From: Shinella sp.
GTDB lineage: Bacteria; Pseudomonadota; Alphaproteobacteria; Rhizobiales; Rhizobiaceae
NCBI GenBank assembly: GCA_003248775.1
Contig: QFQX01000006.1
Coordinates: forward strand, 62,001 to 126,000
DNA length: 64,000 bases
Reading direction: 5' to 3'
Below the pieces are notes generated by a model. That model made no database searches, was not told the DNA's origin, and saw nothing but the letters and a program-made list of their open reading frames with translations. The position numbers and the translations under genes are program-made. Of the stretch, positions 8,925 to 17,952 are shown in pieces (the stretch's first letter is position 1; each line of letters begins with the position of its first letter).

Positions 8925-11117
8925 TTACCAGCTGTATTTCAGCGACGCGGTTACGCTGCGCCGGGAGCCATAGAAGCAGGCATAGGCGCTGGCGCATGAG
9001 GCCACATACTTTTCGTCCGCAAGGTTCGATGCATTCACCTGCAGTTTCAAGCCCTTCATGTCCGGGAACTTGGCGGCGAAATCATAGGAGAGCGAGGCGT
9101 CGAAGAGCGTGGTCGCGTCCACCTTGAAGGTGTTCGTCGCATTGCCCCAGCTTTCGCCGAGGAAGCGGACGCCGCCGCCGATGCCGAGACCAGCGAGCGG
9201 ACCGTCAAGGAATTCGTACTTGGCCCACAGCGATGCCTGATCGATCGGCACGCGTGCCGGCATCTTGCCGAGTTCGGAGGACCTGACGGTCTCGGTGACT
9301 TCCTGGTTGATGTGGCTGTAGCTGGCGACGAGCTTCAGATTGTCGGTGACCTCGGCATGAGCTTCGATTTCGAAGCCTTTGCTGACGATCTCACCGGTCT
9401 GGTAGTAGAGCGAGGTCGAGTTGTCGTAGAACAGGACGTTCTGCTGGGTCAGGTCGTAATAGGAAGCGGTGACCTGATAGTTCTCGCCTTCCGGCGCGAA
9501 CTTCACGCCGACTTCATACTGCTGCGCCGTCGTCGCATCGAACGGGTCCTGGCCCGCGCCCGGCGACTGGGTGACCGGGTCGAACGAGGTGCTGTAGCTC
9601 GCATAGGGCGATATGCCGTAGCCGAGGTCGTAGATGGCACCGGCGCGCCAGGTGAGTTCCTGATCGTCGTAGGATGCGTCCTTGTTGGAGGAGGTCTTGT
9701 CGTCGACGTCGGTGTTCGCCCAGTCGTAGCGCAGGCCGGCCATGACGTTCAGTCTGCCGAACTCGATCTGGTCCTGCAGGTAGACGCCGATCTGTGAGGC
9801 GTCCGTCGTCGCATCGGTGGTGGTGCGGCGGCCTGTGACCGTCACATTGCCATAGGACGGATTGGTCCAGTCGATGGAATTGGCCGTCCCGCGGGAAACC
9901 AGATTGTCCTCGGTGGTGAAGCGATAATCGACGCCGCCGAGCAGGGTGTGGCTGAGCGGCCCGGTATCGACCTTGGCCTGGATCTGGTTGTCTATGACGA
10001 ACTGATGCTGCAGCTGGGTCTGGTCGCTTGCCGTGCGGCTGACGGTCTTTTCGTCGGCCCTCAGGGCGTTCCAGGCGAGCGTATTGTAGGTCTGGTCGAT
10101 CATGCTGTAGCGCATGTTCTGCCGGACGGTGATGTCGTTTTCGAACTCGTGCTCGAAGGCGTAGCCGATATAGGCCTGCTTGCGCGTCGATTCCTGATAG
10201 TCCGGATCGCTGACGAGGAAATCGGTCGGCAAATAGCCGTATGCTGTTCTATCGACTGTGCCCGCGGCCTCAAGGAAGTTGCGGTAACCGGCTTCGGGTT
10301 CGTTCTGATAAAAGGCCTCGATCGTGAGCGAGGTCTGGTCGTCGGGTGACCAGGTAACGGACGGAGCGAGGCTGACGCGCTTCTGTTCGAGGAAATCTTC
10401 CTGCGTGTCGGCGCGCCATACCGTGCCGGCGAGGCGATAGCGAAGTTCCTCGTTGCCCGGCATGGCGTCGGAAAAGTCGAAGCTCACCGAAGCACGGTCG
10501 CCGGTGCCGAAGCCGACTTCCACTTCATGCAGCGGATCGTCGGTTGGACGCTTGGTCACGAGGTTGACGATGCCGCCCGGATTGGCCTGACCATACAGGA
10601 TGGAGGAAGGGCCGCGCACCACTTCGACGCGCTCCAGCAGCCACGGATCGATCTGGCCTAGCGATTCTTTGCCGTAAAGAAGACCGTTTACGAAACGCGG
10701 CACGTAATAATAGCCGCGCATGAACATCTCGTCGTGCAGGTTGGAGGCACCGCGATACTCTGCGAAGACACCGGCGGAATACCGCATCGCCTCGGCAACC
10801 GACTTTGCGTCCTGGTCGGCGATCTGTTCGGCGGGAACGACGGAAATCGACTGAGGCGTTTTCGAAAGCGGCGTGTCGGTCTTGGTGCCGGCGCGGCTCT
10901 GCTTGGCGACATAGCCCTTGACGGGGCCGTCACCCTTCTCGCTGCCGGCGCCCTGAACGACGATCGTCTCCAGTTGAGTGCTGTCGTCACCAGTGTCCTG
11001 CGCCTGCGCGGCACCGATGGCGATCAGGCTCGTCGTGGCGATCAGCGCGAGTCCCGACAGGCAGCGCGAGCTGCGCGCGACGTTTTGCTGGATTGCATCC
11101 TTGCCTTTATTGGTCAT
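8925..11117 (-). CDS. TonB-dependent siderophore receptor
   Basis: The 730-residue outer-membrane receptor has a signal peptide ending in IGAAQAQDTG, a TonB-box-like stretch (QLETIVVQGA), a plug domain with the VEVVRGPSSILYGQANPGGIVNLVTKRP signature, and a 22-stranded barrel ending in an aromatic residue (SLKYSW). It imports ferric siderophores using TonB energy. I chose ATG 11115-11117 (MTNKGKDAIQQ) because GGGGACAG lies upstream. The longer reading to 11180 would run through the iron operator at 11165-11179. It heads an operon with an exported esterase and a binding protein. The specific siderophore is not readable, but the esterase points to an ester or catecholate type. Confidence 0.9.
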   Translation of the reverse strand: MTNKGKDAIQQNVARSSRCLSGLALIATTSLIAIGAAQAQDTGDDSTQLETIVVQGAGSEKGDGPVKGYVAKQSRAGTKTDTPLSKTPQSISVVPAEQIADQDAKSVAEAMRYSAGVFAEYRGASNLHDEMFMRGYYYVPRFVNGLLYGKESLGQIDPWLLERVEVVRGPSSILYGQANPGGIVNLVTKRPTDDPLHEVEVGFGTGDRASVSFDFSDAMPGNEELRYRLAGTVWRADTQEDFLEQKRVSLAPSVTWSPDDQTSLTIEAFYQNEPEAGYRNFLEAAGTVDRTAYGYLPTDFLVSDPDYQESTRKQAYIGYAFEHEFENDITVRQNMRYSMIDQTYNTLAWNALRADEKTVSRTASDQTQLQHQFVIDNQIQAKVDTGPLSHTLLGGVDYRFTTEDNLVSRGTANSIDWTNPSYGNVTVTGRRTTTDATTDASQIGVYLQDQIEFGRLNVMAGLRYDWANTDVDDKTSSNKDASYDDQELTWRAGAIYDLGYGISPYASYSTSFDPVTQSPGAGQDPFDATTAQQYEVGVKFAPEGENYQVTASYYDLTQQNVLFYDNSTSLYYQTGEIVSKGFEIEAHAEVTDNLKLVASYSHINQEVTETVRSSELGKMPARVPIDQASLWAKYEFLDGPLAGLGIGGGVRFLGESWGNATNTFKVDATTLFDASLSYDFAAKFPDMKGLKLQVNASNLADEKYVASCASAYACFYGSRRSVTASLKYSW

Positions 11118-11164
11118 TTCACTGTCCCCATGCACGACCGGCCGCAGGAATTGCGGCTTAAACT

Positions 11165-11179
11165 TGACTACATAAGTCA
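11165..11179. promoter_or_regulatory. Candidate iron-responsive operator (RirA IRO-like, TGA-N9-TCA)
   Basis: TGACTACATAAGTCA matches the TGA-N9-TCA pattern of the rhizobial iron regulator RirA and is itself an inverted repeat (TGACT, 5-bp centre, AGTCA). It sits 48 bp upstream of the receptor start and 125 bp upstream of the divergent araC gene, where a repressor could control both. RirA binding is inferred from the motif and the iron-uptake genes around it. Confidence 0.6.
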
Positions 11180-11303
11180 CCTATATGATTAAGGGACGTT
11201 GTGTGTCGACGGATGAGGCCATGCCCTGAGCGGCAAAAAGCTATGCGCGAACGTCACTGACCCCGGGCAGTGACGGTTTCGCGGGAAACGCGGACGAGAG
11301 ACC

Positions 11304-12194
11304 ATGGGATTGATGGACAAGCAGCCGGTCGAAAAGACCCAGTTCCCCGGGCAGATACAGGTGGGCGTCTTCGATGGTACGGGGCCGCATCACCAGAACC
11401 AGCCGCTGATTTCCCTCTCTCCCAAGTTCCAGCTGTTCATCTTTCTGAGCGGTCAGCAGAAGTTCTATATCGACGACGTCTTCTTCGACATGAATGCCGG
11501 CGAGGGCGAGGAGGCGCGGCCGGTCGCGCTCGTGATGAACCGCGTCAACAGGTCCGGGCTTCGCCATATCCAGCAGCCGGGCCAGTTGCTGCGCAAGGTG
11601 ATGATCTCCGCCCCGGTGAGCTGGGCCGAGGACCTGCAGATCGACCGCGACCAGCGCTCGCCGGAACTTTCCGATTTCATCTCGGGCCACATGAACCATT
11701 TCGTCTGGTGGCCGCATCGCCATGCGGTCCAGCTCGCCGAGGAGATCGTGACCCCGCCGGTCGCGCTGCATGGGGAGATCCGCGATCTCTACTGCAAGGC
11801 GAAGGCGCTCGAACTCATGTGCCTTGCCTGCGCCGCACTGGTCGACCGTGACCGTTCGGCGGTGGCGAGGCCGACGATGAGCACGTTGCGGCAAAGCGAG
11901 AAGGTCCGTGACTACCTGCTCGAGCATCTCGACGAGACGCTGACCATCGAACGCATCGCCCGGGACACGGGTGCAAGCGCGAGCTCCGTCCAGCGGCATT
12001 TCAAGGAACATTTTGGCAGCACGGTCTTCGATTTCATCCGTCGCAAGCGGCTGGAAAAGGCCCGCGATGCGCTGGAACGCGACGGTCTGACCATCGCTCA
12101 AGCCGCCTATCTTGCCGGTTACGCCAACCCGACCAACTTCACCACGGCCTTCAAGAAGGCTTACGGCATCCCGCCCAAATACTGCCGGGCGTGA
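11304..12194 (+). CDS. AraC-family transcriptional regulator of the siderophore locus
   Basis: The 296-residue regulator has an N-terminal ligand or effector domain (about residues 1-190) and a C-terminal AraC double helix-turn-helix. Visible parts are LEHLDETLTIERIARDTGASASSVQRHFKEHFG and then GLTIAQAAYLAGYANPTNFTTAFKKAYG. It is transcribed divergently from the TonB receptor and lies just ahead of the permease genes. This is the arrangement of siderophore-responsive activators such as PchR, YbtA and S. meliloti RhrA. It probably activates the receptor operon when the ferric siderophore is present. Start at 11304 follows a weak GAGAG site. Confidence 0.82.
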   Translation: MGLMDKQPVEKTQFPGQIQVGVFDGTGPHHQNQPLISLSPKFQLFIFLSGQQKFYIDDVFFDMNAGEGEEARPVALVMNRVNRSGLRHIQQPGQLLRKVMISAPVSWAEDLQIDRDQRSPELSDFISGHMNHFVWWPHRHAVQLAEEIVTPPVALHGEIRDLYCKAKALELMCLACAALVDRDRSAVARPTMSTLRQSEKVRDYLLEHLDETLTIERIARDTGASASSVQRHFKEHFGSTVFDFIRRKRLEKARDALERDGLTIAQAAYLAGYANPTNFTTAFKKAYGIPPKYCRA

Positions 12195-12209
12195 ACTCCT
12201 GCGATCAAA

Positions 12210-12236
12210 CAAACTTGTCTGATTGTGACAGGTTTG
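12210..12236. promoter_or_regulatory. Imperfect 10-bp inverted repeat upstream of the permease genes
   Basis: Arms CAAACTTGTC (12210-12219) and GACAGGTTTG (12227-12236) pair at 9 of 10 positions around a 7-bp spacer. The site lies in the 125-bp gap between the araC stop and the first permease start. It has no T-run, so an operator is more likely than a terminator. The bound regulator is unknown. Confidence 0.45.
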
Positions 12237-12319
12237 AATTGCCGATCATGACAGGCGGCATTATGGATGGCCGAACCGACCGGTCCTGCCGGTTCCCTTT
12301 CCACGCTTCGATCCCGCCC

Positions 12320-13282
12320 ATGAAAGCCGTTCTCCTCGCCTTCACGCTCCTTGCCGCGATGATCATCGCGAGCCTGCTGACCGGTGTCAGTCCGGTCTCC
12401 GTGGGCGCGCTGCTGCGTGGCGATTTCGAGGGCAATACGGCCGTTGTGATCGCCGCAAGCCGCATCCCGCGCACGCTGGCGCTGCTGCTGGCAGGGGCGG
12501 GCCTCGCGGTTTCGGGGTCGATCATGCAGATGCTGGCCCGCAACCGCTTCGTCGAGCCATCGACTGCCGGAACTGCGGATTCGGCAAGCCTCGGCATGCT
12601 GCTCGTCATGCTTCTGGCACCCGGTCTGCCGGTTTTCGCCAAGATGCTGGTGGCCGCCGCTTTCGCGCTGGGCGGCACGGCGCTCTTCCTCGCGGTGCTG
12701 GAACGCATCCCCTTGCGGTCGGCTCTTCTGGTGCCGCTGGTCGGCATCATGCTCGGCGGCGTCATCAGCGCCGTCGCCACCTTTCTCGCCTACCGCTATG
12801 ACCTGATGCAGTCGCTCGGTGCCTGGTCCAACGGCGATTTTTCCATGGTTCTGAGCGGTCGCTACGAGCTTCTCTGGATCGCGGCGGGGCTGACGGTCAT
12901 TGCCTATTTCACCGCCGCTCGCTTCACCATCGCCGGTCTCGGTGAAGCGGTGGCACGCAATGTCGGGCTCGACTACCGCGCTGTCGTGACGCTCGGTCTG
13001 GTGATCGTTTCGCTGGTCACCGCATCCGTCGTCGTCACCGTAGGCATGATCCCTTTCCTCGGTCTTGTGATCCCGAACGTCGTCAGCCTTATGGCCGGAG
13101 ACAATCTGCGTCGCACGCTGCCATGGGTCGCCTTCAGCGGTGCCGCGCTGGTGATGTTCTGCGACCTTCTCGGTCGCCTGATCATATTTCCTTACGAGAT
13201 CCCGATCGGCCTGACGATGGGCGTCATCGGGTCGGCTTTCTTCCTCTACCTGCTTCTCGGGCGGCGCGCCTATGCAGCGTAA
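12320..13282 (+). CDS. Siderophore ABC transporter permease (FecCD family), first subunit
   Basis: The 320-residue protein has about nine to ten hydrophobic segments and FecCD hallmarks: ASRIPRTLALLLAGAGLAVSGSIMQ near residues 48-72 and TVGMIPFLGLVIPNVV near 235. It forms half of the inner-membrane channel with the next gene's product. I place the start at the ATG at 12320 (MKAVLLAFTL). In-frame ATGs at 12248 and 12263 are possible but would add a polar leader unusual for the family. The stop overlaps the next start by 11 bp. It belongs to the FatD/CeuB/YclN branch. Confidence 0.83.
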   Translation: MKAVLLAFTLLAAMIIASLLTGVSPVSVGALLRGDFEGNTAVVIAASRIPRTLALLLAGAGLAVSGSIMQMLARNRFVEPSTAGTADSASLGMLLVMLLAPGLPVFAKMLVAAAFALGGTALFLAVLERIPLRSALLVPLVGIMLGGVISAVATFLAYRYDLMQSLGAWSNGDFSMVLSGRYELLWIAAGLTVIAYFTAARFTIAGLGEAVARNVGLDYRAVVTLGLVIVSLVTASVVVTVGMIPFLGLVIPNVVSLMAGDNLRRTLPWVAFSGAALVMFCDLLGRLIIFPYEIPIGLTMGVIGSAFFLYLLLGRRAYAA

Positions 13283-14240
13283 GGGGCTTCTTGCATCGCC
13301 GACCCTTGTTGTCGCGCTGATGGGCGTGGCGGCTCTCGTCGTCTGTCTTCTCTTCATGACCGTCGGGGTGAAGGGGGACTGGGATTTCGTGCTTGCCTTC
13401 CGTGGCACCAAGCTTGCCGCCCTCGTGCTGGTTGCCTTCGCCGTTTCCGTTTCCACCGTCCTTTTCCAGACCGTGACGGGCAATCGCATCCTGACCCCGG
13501 CCGTCATGGGCTTCGATTCCCTCTACGTGCTGCTGCAGACCGTTCTCGTCTTCTTCCTCGGCGGCCTTGGCGTCGCCACGCTCGACCAGCGCTGGCTTTT
13601 CGTGCTGGAAGTGGGTGTCATGGTGATGCTCTCCGGCCTGCTGTTCCGGACGCTGTTTTCCGGGGGAACACGCAGCCTGCATCTGCTGCTGCTCGTCGGC
13701 ATTCTCTGCGGTGGCCTGTTCAGAAGCCTTGCCGGCTTCATCCAGCGCGTCATCGATCCGAACGAATTCGTCGTGTTGCAGGACCGGCTGTTCGCCAATT
13801 TCAACACCATCGACGTGCAGTTGCTCGGTTTCTCCACGGTTGCGGTTCTGGCGACGGCTTTCGTCGGTCTTGCCAATCTCTCCCGTTTCGACGTGCTGTC
13901 GCTCGGCCGGGAAACGGCGATCGATCTCGGTCTCGATCATCGCCGCATGGTCACGCTGGTCATGGCGCTGGTGGCGATCCTCGTTTCGGTATCGACCGCG
14001 CTCGTCGGCCCGGTCACCTTCTTCGGCCTGCTGGTGGCCAATCTCGCCTATCTCGTGACACCGAGCTTCCGACATCGCCATGTGCTGCCGGTCACGGTCT
14101 TCCTGTCGATCGTTTTGCTCGCCGGCGGGCAGATGATCCTAGAACGTCTCTTCGCCTTTTCGACAGCGCTCAGCATCGTCATCGAATTCTTCGGCGGCCT
14201 CACCTTCATCCTGTTGCTCATGCGGGGGAAAGCCCGATGA
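13272..14240 (+). CDS. Siderophore ABC transporter permease (FecCD family), second subunit
   Basis: This 322-residue integral membrane protein is of the FatC/CeuC/YclO type. It has about nine hydrophobic segments and the FecCD-like stretch LVLVAFAVSVSTVLFQTVTGNRILTPAVMGFDSLYVLLQ around residues 55-90. GPVTFFGLLVANLAYLV lies near residue 240, a cytoplasmic-loop region contacting the ATPase. The gene overlaps the first permease by 11 bp and the ATPase gene by 4 bp (ATGA), so translation of the three is probably coupled. It forms the heterodimeric channel for the ferric siderophore or its product. Confidence 0.83.
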   Translation: MQRKGLLASPTLVVALMGVAALVVCLLFMTVGVKGDWDFVLAFRGTKLAALVLVAFAVSVSTVLFQTVTGNRILTPAVMGFDSLYVLLQTVLVFFLGGLGVATLDQRWLFVLEVGVMVMLSGLLFRTLFSGGTRSLHLLLLVGILCGGLFRSLAGFIQRVIDPNEFVVLQDRLFANFNTIDVQLLGFSTVAVLATAFVGLANLSRFDVLSLGRETAIDLGLDHRRMVTLVMALVAILVSVSTALVGPVTFFGLLVANLAYLVTPSFRHRHVLPVTVFLSIVLLAGGQMILERLFAFSTALSIVIEFFGGLTFILLLMRGKAR

Positions 14241-14995
14241 TCGAAATTCGCGACATCACTAAGTCCTATGATGGCACGGTCGTGCTCGACCGGGTCGACC
14301 TGACGATACCGAAGGGCGGCGTCACGTCGATCATCGGCCCGAACGGCGCCGGCAAGTCGACGCTTCTCTCCATCGTCAGCCGTCTGATGGCGCCGGATAC
14401 CGGCACTGTCACGGTCGATGGCATGGACGTGCAGAAGACGGCGGGCGATGTGCTGGCAAAGCGCCTCTCCTTCATGCGCCAGGACAACCAGATTGCCGCA
14501 AGACTGACTGTCGGCGATCTCGTCGCCTTTGGCCGCTACCCTTATTCCAAGGGCCGCCTGACAGCGGAAGACCACGAGCATGTCGACCGCGCCATCGGTT
14601 TCGTTGCGCTTGAGCAGTTCAGGGATCGCTACCTCGACCAGTTGTCGGGTGGCCAGCGCCAACGCGCCTTCGTTGCCATGGTGCTGGCGCAGGATACGGA
14701 CTACGTGCTGTTCGACGAACCGCTCAACAATCTCGACATGCGCCATGCGCTTTCGACGATGAAGCTGCTCAGGCGCATGGCCGACGATTTCGGCAAAACC
14801 GTCGTCGTCGTGCTGCACGACATCAACTTCGCCGCCACCTATTCCGACACGCTGGTTGCCATGCATGAGGGCAGGGTGGCGGCTGTCGGCCGGCCGGATG
14901 AAATCGCGAAGCCGGAGCGGCTGCGGGATATCTTCGAGATGGACTTCATCGTCCACGAGATCGGCGAGCGCCGGCTGATCGATTTCTACGTCTGA
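14237..14995 (+). CDS. Siderophore ABC transporter ATP-binding protein
   Basis: The 252-residue ABC ATPase has a Walker A motif GPNGAGKST near residues 35-43, the signature LSGGQRQR near 135, Walker B YVLFDEPLNNLD and the switch histidine in VVVVLHDINFA. It belongs to the FepC/FatE/CeuD branch. It overlaps the upstream permease by ATGA and precedes the siderophore-interacting protein gene by 16 bp. It powers import through the FecCD pair encoded just upstream, with the binding protein supplied from the divergent operon. Confidence 0.9.
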   Translation: MIEIRDITKSYDGTVVLDRVDLTIPKGGVTSIIGPNGAGKSTLLSIVSRLMAPDTGTVTVDGMDVQKTAGDVLAKRLSFMRQDNQIAARLTVGDLVAFGRYPYSKGRLTAEDHEHVDRAIGFVALEQFRDRYLDQLSGGQRQRAFVAMVLAQDTDYVLFDEPLNNLDMRHALSTMKLLRRMADDFGKTVVVVLHDINFAATYSDTLVAMHEGRVAAVGRPDEIAKPERLRDIFEMDFIVHEIGERRLIDFYV

Positions 14996-15011
14996 AACGG
15001 GAGAGACTGGT

Positions 15012-15851
15012 ATGGACAACCACGTGGTATCAGGAAATCCGGTTTCCGACCGTATGCCGAAGCGGGTTCGGCACGAAATCCGCGTGCGTTCGCTCGATGT
15101 CGTCCGTGTCTGTCGGATCGCGCCGAATATGGTACGTGTGACGCTGACCGGCGAGGAACTCCATGGGTTCACCAGCGCCGGCTTCGACGATCACGTCAAG
15201 ATGTTTTTCCCCGGTCCCGGCCAGACGTCTCCGGATCTGCCCTTCGTCGGGCCGAAGGGTATCGAGATGCCCGAAGGCCTGGCCTGGCCGATCGCGCGCG
15301 ATTACACGCCACGCCGCTACGATCCCGAGGCGAACGAACTCGATATCGATTTCGCGATCCATGAAAACGGTCCGGCAACACAATGGGCGGTGAATGTAAA
15401 AGCGGGAGACCGGGCATGGATCGGGGGGCCACGCGGTTCCTTCGTCGTTCCCTTCGGCTTCGACTGGCACCTGCTGATCGGCGATGAAACGGCACTTCCG
15501 GCGATTGCCCGCCGCCTCGAGGAACTGCCGGCCGGCAGCAGGGCCGTAGTGATCGCCGAGGTCGAGAATGCGGCAAACGAGCTGGAGCTTTCAAGCGATG
15601 CCGATGTGCAGGTAGTCTGGGTCCATCGCGGCGAAAGGGGCGCCGGCGAAGCCGCTGGTTTCACGGCGGCACTGGAAGGCCTCGAATGGCCGGGCGGCGA
15701 TTATCACGCCTGGATTTCCTGCGAGAGTCTGGTGGCCAAGAGCCTGCGCACCTATCTGATCGACAACAGGGGCGCCAATCCGAAGTGGATGCGCGCCTCC
15801 GGCTACTGGCGCCGTGGCGCTGCCGGTATGCACGATCATTTCGACGAATAG
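15012..15851 (+). CDS. Siderophore-interacting protein (ViuB/FAD-binding_9 ferric-siderophore reductase)
   Basis: The 279-residue cytoplasmic flavoprotein of the SIP family reduces ferric siderophores so that iron is released. The FAD-binding motif R-x-Y-T-x-R is visible as ARDYTPRRYD near residues 96-105. The NAD(P)H-side SIP domain begins with HLLIGDETALPAIARRLEELP near 155. The C-terminus WMRASGYWRRGAAGMHDHFDE is typical. It is the last gene of the araC-permease-ATPase unit, so this strand encodes regulation, import and cytoplasmic iron release. An internal ATG (MPKRVRHE, codon 15) is an alternative start. Confidence 0.88.
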   Translation: MDNHVVSGNPVSDRMPKRVRHEIRVRSLDVVRVCRIAPNMVRVTLTGEELHGFTSAGFDDHVKMFFPGPGQTSPDLPFVGPKGIEMPEGLAWPIARDYTPRRYDPEANELDIDFAIHENGPATQWAVNVKAGDRAWIGGPRGSFVVPFGFDWHLLIGDETALPAIARRLEELPAGSRAVVIAEVENAANELELSSDADVQVVWVHRGERGAGEAAGFTAALEGLEWPGGDYHAWISCESLVAKSLRTYLIDNRGANPKWMRASGYWRRGAAGMHDHFDE

Positions 15852-15984
15852 CAAAAGTGTGGCGCACTATTCTGATTTGATCTGTGGTGCTTCATTTCTT
15901 GCTTTATCGCATGTCGCGACTGCAAAGCCTTCGATAACTTCTCGCGACAGGCTTGTTCTGGAAACAGGGACGGGAGCTCCGCCG

Positions 15985-16347
15985 ATGCGGATCTTGATAT
16001 TGGCACTTGCATGGCTGATGGTGGCGATCGGTATCGTCGGCGTTTTCCTGCCGGTCCTGCCGACGACACCCTTCATGATCCTAGCCGCCGGGCTTTTCGC
16101 CCGGTCGTCGCCCCGCTTCGAGCGCTGGCTGCTCGAACATCCGAAATACGGCAAGCCGCTGACCGACTGGCGACGGGAGGGCGCGATCTCGCGCAATGCC
16201 AAGATCGCTTCCGTTTCGCTGATGACGGCGAGCTATGCCATCGTCTGGTTCGCCGGCCCGCCGCAGCTCTGGCCGAAACTGCTGGTCGGCGCCATTCTCG
16301 TGAGCTGCGCCATCTTCGTCCTGTCCCGCCCACAGCCCTCGAAGTGA
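15985..16347 (+). CDS. DUF454 (YbaN-like) inner-membrane protein
   Basis: The 120-residue protein of the DUF454 family has the characteristic start LAWLMVAIGIVGVFLPVLPTTPFMILAAGLFARSSPRFERWLLEHP and about three membrane segments. The family has no firmly known function. E. coli YbaN and relatives often sit near haem or siderophore genes. The start at 15985 (MRILILAL) follows GGGAG and matches homologue length. It begins 133 bp after the siderophore reductase stop and is convergent with the metallo-hydrolase gene. Confidence 0.8.
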   Translation: MRILILALAWLMVAIGIVGVFLPVLPTTPFMILAAGLFARSSPRFERWLLEHPKYGKPLTDWRREGAISRNAKIASVSLMTASYAIVWFAGPPQLWPKLLVGAILVSCAIFVLSRPQPSK

Positions 16348-16365
16348 GCGGGTACTTCACTTTCC

Positions 16366-17952
16366 TTATTCGTTGAGCGCGCGCCGAAGCCGCCTGAGGA
16401 TGACCCCGCGCGCCTTGTCGTCGGCTGCGTTCCTGAGCTCGTCCTGAAGGTCGAGCACCAGCGATTGCAGGTCGTTGTGCCAGTCCTTGTGGCCGGGCCG
16501 GGCGGGATCGATACGCGGCGCACGAATCTCGGAAATGTCGGCCGGACCGGAGGGCGTCAGTTCGAAGGCGCTGTCGAGGCGCGGGATGAAGATGCGTTCC
16601 AGTGGCAGAAATGCCGACAGACGTTCGCCGAGCCCGGCAAGCGCCATCTCCTCGCCATGCACGAGGAAGACGCCGGAGCTGATCGGCAGACGCTCCTTCA
16701 CCCATGCGGCAAGCTCGGGGCCGTCGGCATGGCCGCTATAGATGTCGAGGCGGCGAATGCGGGCGCGGACGGTGATTTCGTCTCCCTGGATTCGCACCGT
16801 CTGCACGCCGTCCTCGAGAAGGCGGCCGAGCGTTCCGGTCGCCTGATAGCCGACCAGCAGCACGGTCGCCTCTTCTCGCCAGAGCCAGTTCTTCAGGCGG
16901 TGCCGGATGCGTCCCGCGTCGCACATGCCGCTTGCCGCGATCACGATGTGAAAGCCATGCATGTGATCGATGGCCTTGGACTGTTCGACCGATTCCGTAA
17001 AGCGCACATTGCGCGCTTCCATGGCCTCCGCCAGCATCTTGCCGTTTTCCAACTCGCGGGCATGGCGGCGGAAGATCTCGCTCGCCCGCGTAGCAAGCGG
17101 CGAGTCGATCACGATCGGGCAGGTGGGGATGTCGCCGGCCTTCATCAGGTAGACGAGGTCGGCCAGCAGCTCCTGAGTACGTTCTACCGCAAATGACGGG
17201 ATCAGCAGTGCGCCGTTGACGTTGACCGCCGCCTTCACCTCCGCCTTGAGCACCGCCCGCCGGGTCTGGTCGGAAACATCGTCGCGATCGGTATCGCCAT
17301 AGGTGCTTTCGCAGATGACGTAGTCGAAACCATCAGGTGCTTCCGGGTCGAATTGCAGAAGCTTGTGGCTTGGGCCGATATCGCCGGAAAACAGTACGCG
17401 CAGCCGCTTGGCAGGCGTGTCGATCTCCATTTCGATGGATGCTGAGCCGAGCAGGTGGCCGGCATTCCAGAACCGGAAGCGGATGCCCTCGGCGGCCTGC
17501 TGCCAGCGTTCAAGCTCGACTGCACGCATCAGGGTGACGGCGCGGGCGGCGTCTTCCGCCGTATAGATCGGTTCCACCGTGTTGCGACCGCGGCGCTCAT
17601 TGCGGCGGTTGAGCTGTTCGACCTCGACTTCCTGGATATGGGCGGAATCCGGTAGCATCACCGAGCAAAGATCGATCGTGCCGCGAGTGGCGAAGATCGG
17701 CCCGTCATAGCCGGCCTTGGCGAGCTTGGGCAGCAGCCCCGAATGATCGATATGGGCGTGGGTCAGGATCACCGCGTCGAGGGATGATGTTTCGAAGGGA
17801 AACGACCGATAGTTTAGTTCCTTCTCGCTCTTAGATCCCTGGAACATGCCGCAATCGACGAGCACGCGCGTACCGCCGTTCTCGATGAGGAAGCAGGAGC
17901 CGGTCACAGTGCCGGAGGCGCCATGGAAGCGGATGATGGGAGCGGAAGTCAT
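16366..17952 (-). CDS. Beta-CASP metallo-beta-lactamase-fold hydrolase (RNA-processing type)
   Basis: The 528-residue protein has the zinc motif ILTHAHIDHSG near residues 60-70, the downstream ligands in WNAGHLLGSASIEM and FSGDIG, and beta-CASP features (ESTYGDTDRD, IVIDSPLA, IAASGMCDAGRIRHRLKNWL, YSGHADG). This architecture matches the CPSF73-like/YsH1 group annotated as RNA specificity factors, which are typically RNA endo- or exonucleases. The start at 17952 (MTSAPIIRFHGASGTVTGSC) fits homologues. A longer frame to 18054 adds an unlikely leader. It stands alone, convergent with the DUF454 gene. Its RNA substrate is unknown. Confidence 0.82.
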   Translation of the reverse strand: MTSAPIIRFHGASGTVTGSCFLIENGGTRVLVDCGMFQGSKSEKELNYRSFPFETSSLDAVILTHAHIDHSGLLPKLAKAGYDGPIFATRGTIDLCSVMLPDSAHIQEVEVEQLNRRNERRGRNTVEPIYTAEDAARAVTLMRAVELERWQQAAEGIRFRFWNAGHLLGSASIEMEIDTPAKRLRVLFSGDIGPSHKLLQFDPEAPDGFDYVICESTYGDTDRDDVSDQTRRAVLKAEVKAAVNVNGALLIPSFAVERTQELLADLVYLMKAGDIPTCPIVIDSPLATRASEIFRRHARELENGKMLAEAMEARNVRFTESVEQSKAIDHMHGFHIVIAASGMCDAGRIRHRLKNWLWREEATVLLVGYQATGTLGRLLEDGVQTVRIQGDEITVRARIRRLDIYSGHADGPELAAWVKERLPISSGVFLVHGEEMALAGLGERLSAFLPLERIFIPRLDSAFELTPSGPADISEIRAPRIDPARPGHKDWHNDLQSLVLDLQDELRNAADDKARGVILRRLRRALNE

